A DNA stretch of 50,998 nucleotides from DAOPZC01 sp035353175. Lineage in GTDB: Bacteria > Verrucomicrobiota > Kiritimatiellia > RFP12 > UBA1067. Shown in pieces: positions 43,908 through 50,998 of this stretch; position 1 is the stretch's first letter, and each line of letters begins with the position of its first letter. Location: NCBI GenBank assembly GCA_035353175.1, contig DAOPZC010000035.1, positions 1 to 50,998 on the forward strand, in the 5' to 3' direction. The position numbers were made by a program, and so were the translations under genes. The notes under the pieces are model-generated. The model did no database searches and was not told where the DNA came from. It was given only the letters and a program-made list of their open reading frames with translations.

Positions 43908-45839
43908 ATGCATGAGTTGTTTGGTGTTTTGGTCGCGCTGGGCGTGATCGGCGTGGTCCTGGTCATCCCGGTCATTCTTCTTGTCCGTCTCTCCGGCGTC
44001 TGCCGAGGCGTGGAGGATGTGCAGCGGCGCCTGCTGAATCTGGAGCGGATGCTGGCGAGAAACCCCGAGGCTCCGAAGCCGCCGGCGCAGGACCGGCCGC
44101 CTCCGGACGTCCAAACGCAAAAAACGGAAGGGGCGAAGCGCGAACCGGTGACGCCGGTTCAACCGTCCGCGCCGCCTTTGCCGCCAAAACCGGTGGAGCC
44201 GACGGCCTTCGAACGGGCGGTGGCCAGGGCGTGGAACTGGCTCATTATCGGCGAGGAATTCCGCAAGCCGGGCGAATCGTGGGAATACGCGGCGGCGACC
44301 AACTGGCTGCTGCGCGTCGGCATCGTGGTGGTGCTGGCGGGCGTCGCATTCTTCCTGAAGTATTCGATCGAGAAGGGGCTGATGGGGCCGCTCGGGCGCG
44401 TGGCGCTGAGCCTGGCGGCCGGCATCGGCCTGATCGTCTTGGGGGTGCGGCTGCTCTTCAAAAAATATCATCTCCTGGGGCAAGGCCTGGCGGGGGCGGG
44501 CTTCGTGATGCTCTACTTCGCGTTTTACGCGGCGTCGGGCATGTATCACCTGATGCCGAACGGCGCCGCGTTCGCGATGATGGTCTGCGTGACCGCGGCG
44601 GCGGGCGTTTTGTCGGTCTACTATCAATCCCTTCTGATCGCGCTGCTGGGCGTGGTCGGCGGATATGCGACGCCGGTCATGATCGGCAGCTCGGGCGGCA
44701 ACGCCTATTTCTTTTACGCCTACGTGCTGCTGTTGGGCGCCGGCGTGCTCGGCATTTCGCTGGCGCGGCGCTGGCCGCTGCTGAACGTTCTGGGCATGCT
44801 CGCTTCTTACGGCCTGGCCTTCCTGTATTGCGGACGGCACCACCTTGCCGCGGAACTGCTGAAGGATCTGGTTTTTCTTTCGGCGGTGCACCTGCTTTAT
44901 CTCTTCTCGGTGATCGTGATCCACCTCCGGAAACGGATCAAGACCGGCGTGTTCGAATGGACGGCCATCTTCTTGAACGCCGGCATCTATTGGGCGTGGG
45001 CGTTTCTGCTCTTCAAGCCCGCGTTCGGGAAAGAAGGGACCGGGCTGGTTTCGCTCGCGGTCTCGGCCGTCTATGTGGCGCTGGTCTACGCGAGCCTGAA
45101 GCGCGACTTGATGGATAAGGCGGTGATGAGCCTCTTCGTCGGGCTGGCGGCGGTGTTCCTCGCGATGAGCCCGATGCTGATGCTGACGGGCGAGTGGCTG
45201 ACGGCGGCGTGGTGCCTGCAGGCGCTTGCGATGTTCTGGCTGTCGCACCGGACCGGCCAGACTTTTTTGGGCAAAGCGGCGGTTGTGCTGTTCGCGCTGG
45301 CCTGCGTGCATGGCATGGCGATGGATCTGGAGCGGATGTACGGGCGGCTGCATCCGTGGGCGCTGAAAGGGGCGGCGTTCTGGAAAGCGGCGGGATTGCG
45401 GCTGCTCACATACGGCGTGTTGCCTGTGACGCTGACGGCGGCGTGGCGGATCGCGCGGGAGCATCGGCAGGCCGCGAAAGTGTTGGCCCTGGTTCTTGTT
45501 CAGGTGTGGCTGTATCTCACGCTCGAGTCCGGCGTGATCGCCCGCGTCTATGCGCCGGGGTTCCGCGAGGGTGCGGTGACGCTGGTCTGGACGCTCTTCG
45601 CGTTCGCGCTGCTCTTCGCCGGAATCCGCGCGCGCGGCAAGTGGCTGCGCTGGTGCGGGCTGGGGCTTTTCGCGCTGGCGGTGGCGAAGCTGCTGGCGTC
45701 GGATCTCGACGGACTCGGAACGCTCTACCGCATCATTGCCTTCATCTCGGTCGGCGTGCTGCTGGTGCTGGGCTCGTTCGTGTATCTGAAGTACCGGAGT
45801 TTGTTTGAGCCGGGGGCCGGCGAACAACGGAGGGAATAA
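43908..45839 (+). CDS. DUF2339 multi-pass membrane protein
   Basis: 643 residues. An N-terminal membrane helix (about 5-27) and a coiled stretch are followed by a proline-rich linker (PEAPKPPAQDRPPPDVQTQK, about 53-90). Then comes a large DUF2339 membrane region with about 16-18 helices, including AATNWLLRVGIVVVLAGVAF, FFLKYSIEKGLMGPLGRVAL and GVVGGYATPVMIGSSGGNAYF. The family is widespread and has no settled function. Ribosome site GGAGG lies before ATG. The DUF3999 gene begins 4 nt after its stop, the usual partner order, so the two proteins probably work together in the inner membrane. Confidence 0.9.
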   Translation: MHELFGVLVALGVIGVVLVIPVILLVRLSGVCRGVEDVQRRLLNLERMLARNPEAPKPPAQDRPPPDVQTQKTEGAKREPVTPVQPSAPPLPPKPVEPTAFERAVARAWNWLIIGEEFRKPGESWEYAAATNWLLRVGIVVVLAGVAFFLKYSIEKGLMGPLGRVALSLAAGIGLIVLGVRLLFKKYHLLGQGLAGAGFVMLYFAFYAASGMYHLMPNGAAFAMMVCVTAAAGVLSVYYQSLLIALLGVVGGYATPVMIGSSGGNAYFFYAYVLLLGAGVLGISLARRWPLLNVLGMLASYGLAFLYCGRHHLAAELLKDLVFLSAVHLLYLFSVIVIHLRKRIKTGVFEWTAIFLNAGIYWAWAFLLFKPAFGKEGTGLVSLAVSAVYVALVYASLKRDLMDKAVMSLFVGLAAVFLAMSPMLMLTGEWLTAAWCLQALAMFWLSHRTGQTFLGKAAVVLFALACVHGMAMDLERMYGRLHPWALKGAAFWKAAGLRLLTYGVLPVTLTAAWRIAREHRQAAKVLALVLVQVWLYLTLESGVIARVYAPGFREGAVTLVWTLFAFALLFAGIRARGKWLRWCGLGLFALAVAKLLASDLDGLGTLYRIIAFISVGVLLVLGSFVYLKYRSLFEPGAGEQRRE

Positions 45840-45843
45840 AACC

Positions 45844-47196
45844 ATGAAGCCGAAAAACCTGTGCGTCATCGTTTTGCTGGCCGCGGGGACGGTCAACGCG
45901 GGCGAATGGCGGGTGTCGCGCGAGATTCTCGGCCGCGCCGAGACGACGGCCGTGGCGGCGGTCCCGTTCGACGACCACGTGTTCGCCAACAGCCTGCCGG
46001 AATGGGACGACGTGCGCGTGGTCGACAGCGCGGAGCGCGAGGTGCCGCGTGTGATCCAGGCGGAGCGCGATTATCTTTTTGAAGAGCGGCACGCGGAGCG
46101 CGAGGCCAAGATCAAAAGCCTTGAGCAGCTCCCGGACGGCGGACTGGCGGTGGTGTGCGAGATCGAACGCACCAACGCGGTGTCGCTCACGCAGGTCACG
46201 GTCCGCACCCCGCTGCGCAACTACGAGCAGACGGTGACGGTGTTTGTGCCGGGACCGGACGACACGTGGCGGCCGGTCAAATCGACCGAGCCGCTGTTCG
46301 ACTACAGCCGCTTCGCGGACGTGAAGAAAGAAACGGTCGACCTGCCGTGGCTGACCAACCGGATGTTCAAGTTGTTGATCGGGCAGGCGGACGACAAGGC
46401 GTTTTCGTCCTACACGTCGCTGACGGAAGAGAGCGACGGCGGAAAAACGACGCAACGCGTGTTCAAGCGTTACAGTGTCGAGCGCCGCCCGTTCCGTATC
46501 GACGCGGTCCGCTTCCGCGACACCGAACGCATCGCGGTCGCGGACAAGCAGCGGGTGGAGCGGGTGGCGGCGCCCTCGCTGACGGTGACAGAAGACAAAG
46601 ACCAGAAGAAGACCGTCCTGACATTTCCGGCGGGCCGCTGGCCGCTGACGGGCCTCGCGCTCATTCCCGAGCAGCAGAATTTCGAGCGGAAGACGGAGGT
46701 GGAGTGCCCTGCTCCGGGCGGGTGGCGCACCGTCGGAAGCGGACTTCTCGCGCGGGCGCGGTTGCCCGGCATGAAACTTTCCGAGCGCCTCGAGCTTGGT
46801 TTTCCCGAGACGCGTGCGGAGCGTCTGCGCGTTCGGGTGAGCAACGACGACAATCCGCCGCTGACGTTCGGCAACGCGAGCGTGACGTGCCTGCGGCAGG
46901 CTTACAGCGTGCTGTTCATCGCGGAAAAAGGGGAGCGCTACCGGCTCGTTTACGGCAATCCCGCGGTCGCGAAGGCACCGGTCTATGAGCAGGGCGTGCT
47001 GGCCTATCTGCGCAGCGGGCAGAAGGCGGCGGCCTGGACGCTGGCGGCACCGCCCGAGGGCGCGGTCACATACGGGATCGCGGTGACCGCTCGGCGGTTC
47101 CTCGCCAAGTACGGGATGCTATTGGTTTCCGTGCTGGTGATGGCCGTGCTGGGCGCGCTGATCTTGCGCGCCGTGCGTCACGTCGAAAACCGTTAG
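45844..47196 (+). CDS. DUF3999 family exported protein, membrane-anchored
   Basis: 450 residues. ATG 45844 has GGAGGG 9 nt upstream. A signal peptide (MKPKNLCVIVLLAAGTVNAG) leads to a periplasmic beta-rich part, where EWDDVRVVDSAEREVPRVI near residues 50-70 is the recognisable DUF3999 start. A single C-terminal helix (YGMLLVSVLVMAVLGALILR, about 421-441) anchors it. DUF3999 genes regularly sit beside DUF2339 genes, as here. The function of the pair is unknown; an envelope role is likely. It converges on a beta-helix gene 42 nt away. Confidence 0.85.
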   Translation: MKPKNLCVIVLLAAGTVNAGEWRVSREILGRAETTAVAAVPFDDHVFANSLPEWDDVRVVDSAEREVPRVIQAERDYLFEERHAEREAKIKSLEQLPDGGLAVVCEIERTNAVSLTQVTVRTPLRNYEQTVTVFVPGPDDTWRPVKSTEPLFDYSRFADVKKETVDLPWLTNRMFKLLIGQADDKAFSSYTSLTEESDGGKTTQRVFKRYSVERRPFRIDAVRFRDTERIAVADKQRVERVAAPSLTVTEDKDQKKTVLTFPAGRWPLTGLALIPEQQNFERKTEVECPAPGGWRTVGSGLLARARLPGMKLSERLELGFPETRAERLRVRVSNDDNPPLTFGNASVTCLRQAYSVLFIAEKGERYRLVYGNPAVAKAPVYEQGVLAYLRSGQKAAAWTLAAPPEGAVTYGIAVTARRFLAKYGMLLVSVLVMAVLGALILRAVRHVENR

Positions 47197-47238
47197 AGGG
47201 CGCGCGCGTTTTCTTCTTCACAAAATCGGTGAAGGCCG

Positions 47239-49215
47239 CTAAAACTCCCAATACCGGTCGCGATTCAGGAACAGATAGCCGGGCGCGCCCAGGACCTCGA
47301 CGTGGAAATCTTCGAACGCGCCCGTAGCGGGCCGGTCGAGCTTGAGTCGCCACAGTCCGCCTGCGGCGCCTTGGCCTTCCGTCGCCGTAAAGCGCTCCAT
47401 CTGGGTGATGGCGTCTTTCGTCCAGGCGGATTTTCCGGACGGATCGAAGACCGTGGCCTTGACCGCCTCGCCGTCGCCCTCGCCGGCCACGCCGAACGCG
47501 AACACGCCCGTCCCTTGCGGCAGCGCCGCAAACAGCGATCCGGCGCTGCCGATGAGCGCGACCGCTTTCTTGGTCGTGTCGAAAGCCACCGGCACGTTCG
47601 CCTCCAGCAGCGCGAAAGCATTGCCGCCGACCTCCACTTCCAGCGTGAAAAATCCGGCGTTTTCGGGTGTGAACCGGATCTCGGCCCGCTCCCGGAACGG
47701 CGGCAGCGGCGCCTTCGTTATCACTTTTCCGGCGGACGAGCGCACCGCGAGCGGTTTGGCATCCGGCGCATACTTCCCCACCTGGGTCTGCTGTCCCGCG
47801 AGGATGACCTCTTCGCCCGCCTTCGCGTAGAACACATATGCGCCGCCGTGCCGCAAGCGCAGCGGCGTCAGTTTCTGTACGCCCTCGGCACGGTCTTTCA
47901 CGCGCGCCTTGGCGAGGTCGGCCGTCACGCGCGGCACCCGCACGGCGAAGCGCGGCGGAAAGGCTTTTTTCACCCACTCCGGCGTCAGTTCGATCACCTG
48001 CCGTGCGCCGTCCTGCTCCACCGACACGGAGCCCGACAGCGCCGTGACCGTCTCGGAGTCCACCGCATTGTTCTGGCAAACGAGCCACGGGCGCGCCACC
48101 GGCTGCAGAATCGTCAGGCGGTCCAACCGGACACCGCCGAGCGGCTGCTCGTCCGAGATGCGGTTCGACAGCAGAACGTCGGGGAACGACTGGGGTCCTG
48201 CCGCGCACGCCGCGATCACGCAGCGGTCGAACGTCAACGCCATGCCGAACGCGGGCTTGCGCCCCACCATCACGCCGTTACGCAGGGCTTTTTCGAAACG
48301 GCAGCCGACGAACGTCATTTCGCCCCGCACCGCCTCGTTTTCGGCGTTGCCGGTGATGACCATGGCCGCCAGACGGTCGCCGGACGAACGGCAGTTCTCG
48401 ATCCGGATCGAAACCGGCTCGGAGGAGCGCGTCAGGTTCGGCAGGTAGAACGCATAGCCGTCGCCCTGGTTGTTCTCGGTCACGCAGTCGCGCATCACAC
48501 AGTTCTTCAGTCGTTCGCCGGAATGGTTCGGCTCGAAATCGATGCCGGCGGCGGGCGGCGTGCCGGCCGTGCCGCGCATCACCGTGTTCTCGATGAGCAG
48601 ATTCTCAGCCGAGATGACGCTGATGCCCTGCCGGTAGTTTTTGTCGCAGACCACGTCCTTGATGAGAATGTCGCGGTTCGGCCACTCCGGCCGCACGCTT
48701 CCCAGATAAATGCCGTCTCCGCCGCTCTCGCTCAGCGTCAGGCCGAGCACTTTGATGTTCGCGCAGCTCTTGATATTCAGCACGTGCCGCCACTCGGCGT
48801 GGACGTAGGGCGGCGCGTCGTAGTCCGTCCGCCGCATGCGCAGCGTCGCGCCCGGTCCGCGCAAGGTGACGTTGGTGATGCCGGCCAAGCAGAAGAGCGC
48901 GTCCGACTTGCCCATGAACGCGCCCTTTTTGGCCAGCACCTCGGCACCCGCTTCGAACACGAGCTCCTGATCGCTCACGCAGGTCAGCCGGTCCGTGATC
49001 CACGGCGTCCCCATATTGTCCACGATCAGCCGCGGCACACGCGACTGGATGGCCGCCTGCAACGCGGCGGTGGAATCGTCCTTGTCGAAGCCCCACCAGG
49101 ACGCGCGCGCCTCCTTCAGCTCGCCGGCCGCGACTTTGGCCACCTGCTCCGGAGTGGCCGCCCCTATCCCCGTTGCGGCGCACAGCGCAAACCCGACGAC
49201 CAGAAGAGATCTCAT
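47239..49215 (-). CDS. Secreted right-handed beta-helix protein (pectate lyase-like fold)
   Basis: 658 residues. A signal peptide (MRSLLVVGFALCAATGIGAA) and AAGGA 10 nt before ATG support the start. The N-terminus (FDKDDSTAALQAAIQSRVPRL) is the typical beginning of pectin-lyase-fold proteins (compare DSTAAIQAAID). Beta-helix coils run through about residues 75-330: LFCLAGITNVTLRGPGATL, HVLNIKSCANIKVLGLTLS, LLIENTVMRG, NCVMRDCVTENNQGDGY and FVGCRFEKALRNGVMVGRK. The C-terminal third (about 470-658) looks like two beta-sandwich modules. It probably acts on, or binds, polysaccharide outside the cell. No catalytic residues can be named. Confidence 0.8.
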   Translation of the reverse strand: MRSLLVVGFALCAATGIGAATPEQVAKVAAGELKEARASWWGFDKDDSTAALQAAIQSRVPRLIVDNMGTPWITDRLTCVSDQELVFEAGAEVLAKKGAFMGKSDALFCLAGITNVTLRGPGATLRMRRTDYDAPPYVHAEWRHVLNIKSCANIKVLGLTLSESGGDGIYLGSVRPEWPNRDILIKDVVCDKNYRQGISVISAENLLIENTVMRGTAGTPPAAGIDFEPNHSGERLKNCVMRDCVTENNQGDGYAFYLPNLTRSSEPVSIRIENCRSSGDRLAAMVITGNAENEAVRGEMTFVGCRFEKALRNGVMVGRKPAFGMALTFDRCVIAACAAGPQSFPDVLLSNRISDEQPLGGVRLDRLTILQPVARPWLVCQNNAVDSETVTALSGSVSVEQDGARQVIELTPEWVKKAFPPRFAVRVPRVTADLAKARVKDRAEGVQKLTPLRLRHGGAYVFYAKAGEEVILAGQQTQVGKYAPDAKPLAVRSSAGKVITKAPLPPFRERAEIRFTPENAGFFTLEVEVGGNAFALLEANVPVAFDTTKKAVALIGSAGSLFAALPQGTGVFAFGVAGEGDGEAVKATVFDPSGKSAWTKDAITQMERFTATEGQGAAGGLWRLKLDRPATGAFEDFHVEVLGAPGYLFLNRDRYWEF

Positions 49216-49310
49216 GTGGAACCCGTCCTTTCAATAGCACTATCGGAAACGAGGTTACCACAGCCAAACCGGCGGTTCAAGCGACGAAAAGCAATGCTTC
49301 CGCCGCCGGT

Positions 49311-50165
49311 TCACGACGCGGGCGGAATGAGGCCGGGGACTTTCGCCGCGGCGGCCTGGCGTTCCTGTTCGAGGGCGTTGAGTTGCGGATCGGCCGTGAG
49401 CTTGGCGGGATCGAGCGGGTGGGCTTCTTTCCACGCCTTGTAAACGGCGGCCGCCTGGTCGGCCTTGGCCTTGATGCGCACCTGCGCGTATTTGAAGGCG
49501 CGCAGGGCCTCGTCGGCTTTGACTTTGCGCGCGCCGGTCAAGGTGTTCATCTCCCGCTCCATCTCGGCGGCTTTCTCGACACTGTCTTGGTAAGCCTGCT
49601 GCGCCTGTTTTGCGGATTCGAAGTGCGGGTTCAAGGCGACCGCGTTCTCCTCCAGCGCCGCTTTGCGGTCGGCGACCTTGCCGTTCAAGGTGAAATAGTC
49701 TGCGAGGTTCTTGACGAGTGCGGGGTTGAGCGTCTCCGGATCGCCCTCAAAGCCGGCGATGTCGGTGCAGTCCAAGAGGAAGGGCCCTTCCCAGGCTTCG
49801 CCGCGCTTGACGGTGCACACGAGTACGGCATTCTTCGAGGAGGTCTTCACGCCATTGTATTTGAACAGGGTGCCTCCCGGGAAGGTGCCGGCATGCTTGC
49901 CTTCCGGCGTGTAATAAGGGGCTGTGGCTTTGATGAAACCCCAGCCGCTCTTCGGGCCGAGGAACGAGACTTTCGTGACGGTTTCGGGGGGCGTTTCGCG
50001 CTTGGGTGCGGCGATGTTCATGCCCGTGTTGCCGCTGGCCGTACCGGCCGTGGCGGTTTCGGGACGCTTCGTCAACGGCGTCAGATTGCGCGACGAGCGT
50101 CTGACCTGCGCGGTCGCGGCGCAGGCGGCCAAACAAAAGGCGGCTAAAAAAAAGAAGGATCTCAT
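49311..50165 (-). CDS. Exported protein with SH3-like part and coiled coil, unknown function
   Basis: 284 residues. ATG 50165 follows GGGGA by 6 nt and begins a signal peptide (MRSFFFLAAFCLAACAATAQ); an in-frame start 27 codons upstream (50246) is less likely. LAAC could be a lipobox, or cleavage may occur after ATA. Residues 65-130 (SGWGFIKATAPYYTPEGKHA, GGTLFKYNGV, FLLDCTDIAGF) resemble an SH3-like barrel. Residues 150-270 are highly charged helix or coiled coil (ALEENAVALN, KAAEMEREMNTLTGARKVKA, LNALEQERQAAAAK). I do not recognise the family. It diverges from the LamG-like gene and lies 95 nt before the beta-helix gene. Confidence 0.65.
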   Translation of the reverse strand: MRSFFFLAAFCLAACAATAQVRRSSRNLTPLTKRPETATAGTASGNTGMNIAAPKRETPPETVTKVSFLGPKSGWGFIKATAPYYTPEGKHAGTFPGGTLFKYNGVKTSSKNAVLVCTVKRGEAWEGPFLLDCTDIAGFEGDPETLNPALVKNLADYFTLNGKVADRKAALEENAVALNPHFESAKQAQQAYQDSVEKAAEMEREMNTLTGARKVKADEALRAFKYAQVRIKAKADQAAAVYKAWKEAHPLDPAKLTADPQLNALEQERQAAAAKVPGLIPPAS

Positions 50166-50239
50166 AGGCGTCCCCAAATAAATAATGCACGATTGAACCA
50201 TAATGACCGGGGGGAGACCAAGCAAAAAGGGAGCCCGAA

Positions 50240-50268
50240 TTGACAAGGCAAAAGAGATGAGGCATACT
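50240..50268 (+). promoter_or_regulatory. Promoter for the LamG-like gene
   Basis: A perfect TTGACA (50240-50245), 17 bp and CATACT (50263-50268, 4/6). The start would lie about 33 nt before ATG 50308. Confidence 0.5.
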
Positions 50269-50307
50269 TTGAGATTAGGTGTCTATTAGGCGGAAGGAAT
50301 GAGATCC

Positions 50308-50998
50308 ATGAAGAAAACATGGCGTTATTTCAATGTTCTGTTTTTAGGTGCTGCGGCCGCATGCGGACAAGAGATCCGCTCGGCAGGGGAGCTTTTCGTC
50401 TATTTGGACGCGACGAACGTGACCGGCGTGGCGGAAGGAGCATACGTGGCGAGCTGGGCCAACCGCGGAACGCTGGACGAGTTCGTTCCGGCGGTCCCCG
50501 GCAAAGGCGCGACGTATGCCGCCAATGTCGCCGGCGCAATCGCCTTGCAGTTCGACGGCACCCCCGCCTGCGCAATGGCACAGGCCGGCTACACCAACAA
50601 CGCCACCAAGGGCGGCGTGCCCCTGAGCCTCCTCGGCACCAATGTCTGGTCCTCCGAGGTCTGGGTTTATAACCCGGGTGCGACGAACATCGAGACACTG
50701 CTGACCTGGACGTCGCGGCGCGACGGGGGCAACTACCGCATGATGGAGATGCGTTACGGCTCTGACGCGGGCAACGCGGTCGAGCACTACATGCGCAACA
50801 TCGGTTGGACATTGGGGCTGCCCGCCTTTGGCCAGTGGCACCACGTGGCCTGCACGCGCGATGCGGCCTGCGTCAACCGGCTGTATCTCGACGGACGGCT
50901 GGTGACCACGCTTGACATGGGCGGCGCAAACATGCTGAATCTTGCCACCAACAACGCGCTTTTCGGCGTCGGGGCGGTGGAAACGTGGTCGGGATGGG
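50308..50998 (+). CDS. Secreted LamG/concanavalin A-like surface protein, N-terminal part (3' end outside window)
   Basis: An open frame from ATG 50308 runs off the window after 230 codons. AAGGA (50294-50298) is 9 nt upstream; an earlier in-frame ATG (50299) is too close to it. A signal peptide (MKKTWRYFNVLFLGAAAACG) precedes LFVYLDATNVTG and a LamG-type jelly roll: VWSSEVWVYNPGATNIETLL, WTLGLPAFGQWHHVACTRD and RLYLDGRLVTTLDMGGANM. The WHHVA and YLDGRLV elements are the hallmark strands of this fold, which binds sugars or other surface ligands. Large proteins with this start are common in PVC bacteria. The full length and any later domains cannot be seen. Confidence 0.82.
   Translation, partial: MKKTWRYFNVLFLGAAAACGQEIRSAGELFVYLDATNVTGVAEGAYVASWANRGTLDEFVPAVPGKGATYAANVAGAIALQFDGTPACAMAQAGYTNNATKGGVPLSLLGTNVWSSEVWVYNPGATNIETLLTWTSRRDGGNYRMMEMRYGSDAGNAVEHYMRNIGWTLGLPAFGQWHHVACTRDAACVNRLYLDGRLVTTLDMGGANMLNLATNNALFGVGAVETWSGW

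Overview
The window is about 51 kb of GC-rich bacterial chromosome around the replication-initiation genes. The likely source is a free-living or gut member of the PVC superphylum, probably Kiritimatiellota or a relative in the Verrucomicrobiota. This rests on the style of the secreted proteins: autotransporter-associated beta-strand repeat proteins, right-handed beta-helix glycan-active proteins, a LamG-type surface protein, and a giant subtilase whose C-terminus carries Asp-rich 'TDPTN' repeats. The assignment comes from protein style, not from a marker-gene tree.

Left part (1-26.9 kb), accessory and housekeeping genes. Two tandem beta-strand repeat surface proteins (the first cut by the window edge) are followed by a solitary vsr endonuclease and a GH141-like beta-helix protein. 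Next come an unknown secreted protein overlapping a Cu(I) P-type ATPase, a DUF2284 protein and an M24 peptidase. An AT-rich divergent promoter region rich in DnaA-box-like 9-mers precedes an XRE/zinc-ribbon regulator. Then follow an ELM1-like protein, a complete TRAP transporter (SBP, small and large permease), mutS, a SAM methyltransferase with an LPG-synthase-type flippase-like membrane protein, a SWIM-finger/SNF2 helicase pair on the minus strand, and a small Spy/CpxP-like periplasmic protein.

Central part (26.9-37.6 kb), origin-type cluster, all on the plus strand: dnaA, dnaN, tRNA-Gln(CUG), tex, mnmE, a small membrane protein, a strong terminator, a roughly 600-bp AT-rich gap and mnmG. 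Gene direction flips just left of dnaA, as expected near oriC. mnmG contains two perfect 16-bp parS palindromes, 104 bp apart, inside an in-frame extra segment of about 52 codons. The DnaA recognition motif differs from the canonical one, and the 9-mers around dnaA read TTATNAACA rather than TTATCCACA.

Right part (37.6-51 kb), cell-envelope genes: an 1868-residue S8 protease, a DUF2339/DUF3999 membrane pair, a second beta-helix secreted protein, a small exported coiled-coil protein and the start of a LamG-like surface protein cut by the window end.

The main points of interest are the parS pair embedded in mnmG, the altered DnaA recognition motif with matching non-canonical boxes, a second box cluster 14 kb from dnaA, and several promoters placed so close to the start codon that the mRNAs would be leaderless. 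No CRISPR array, insertion sequence, prophage or rRNA was seen.
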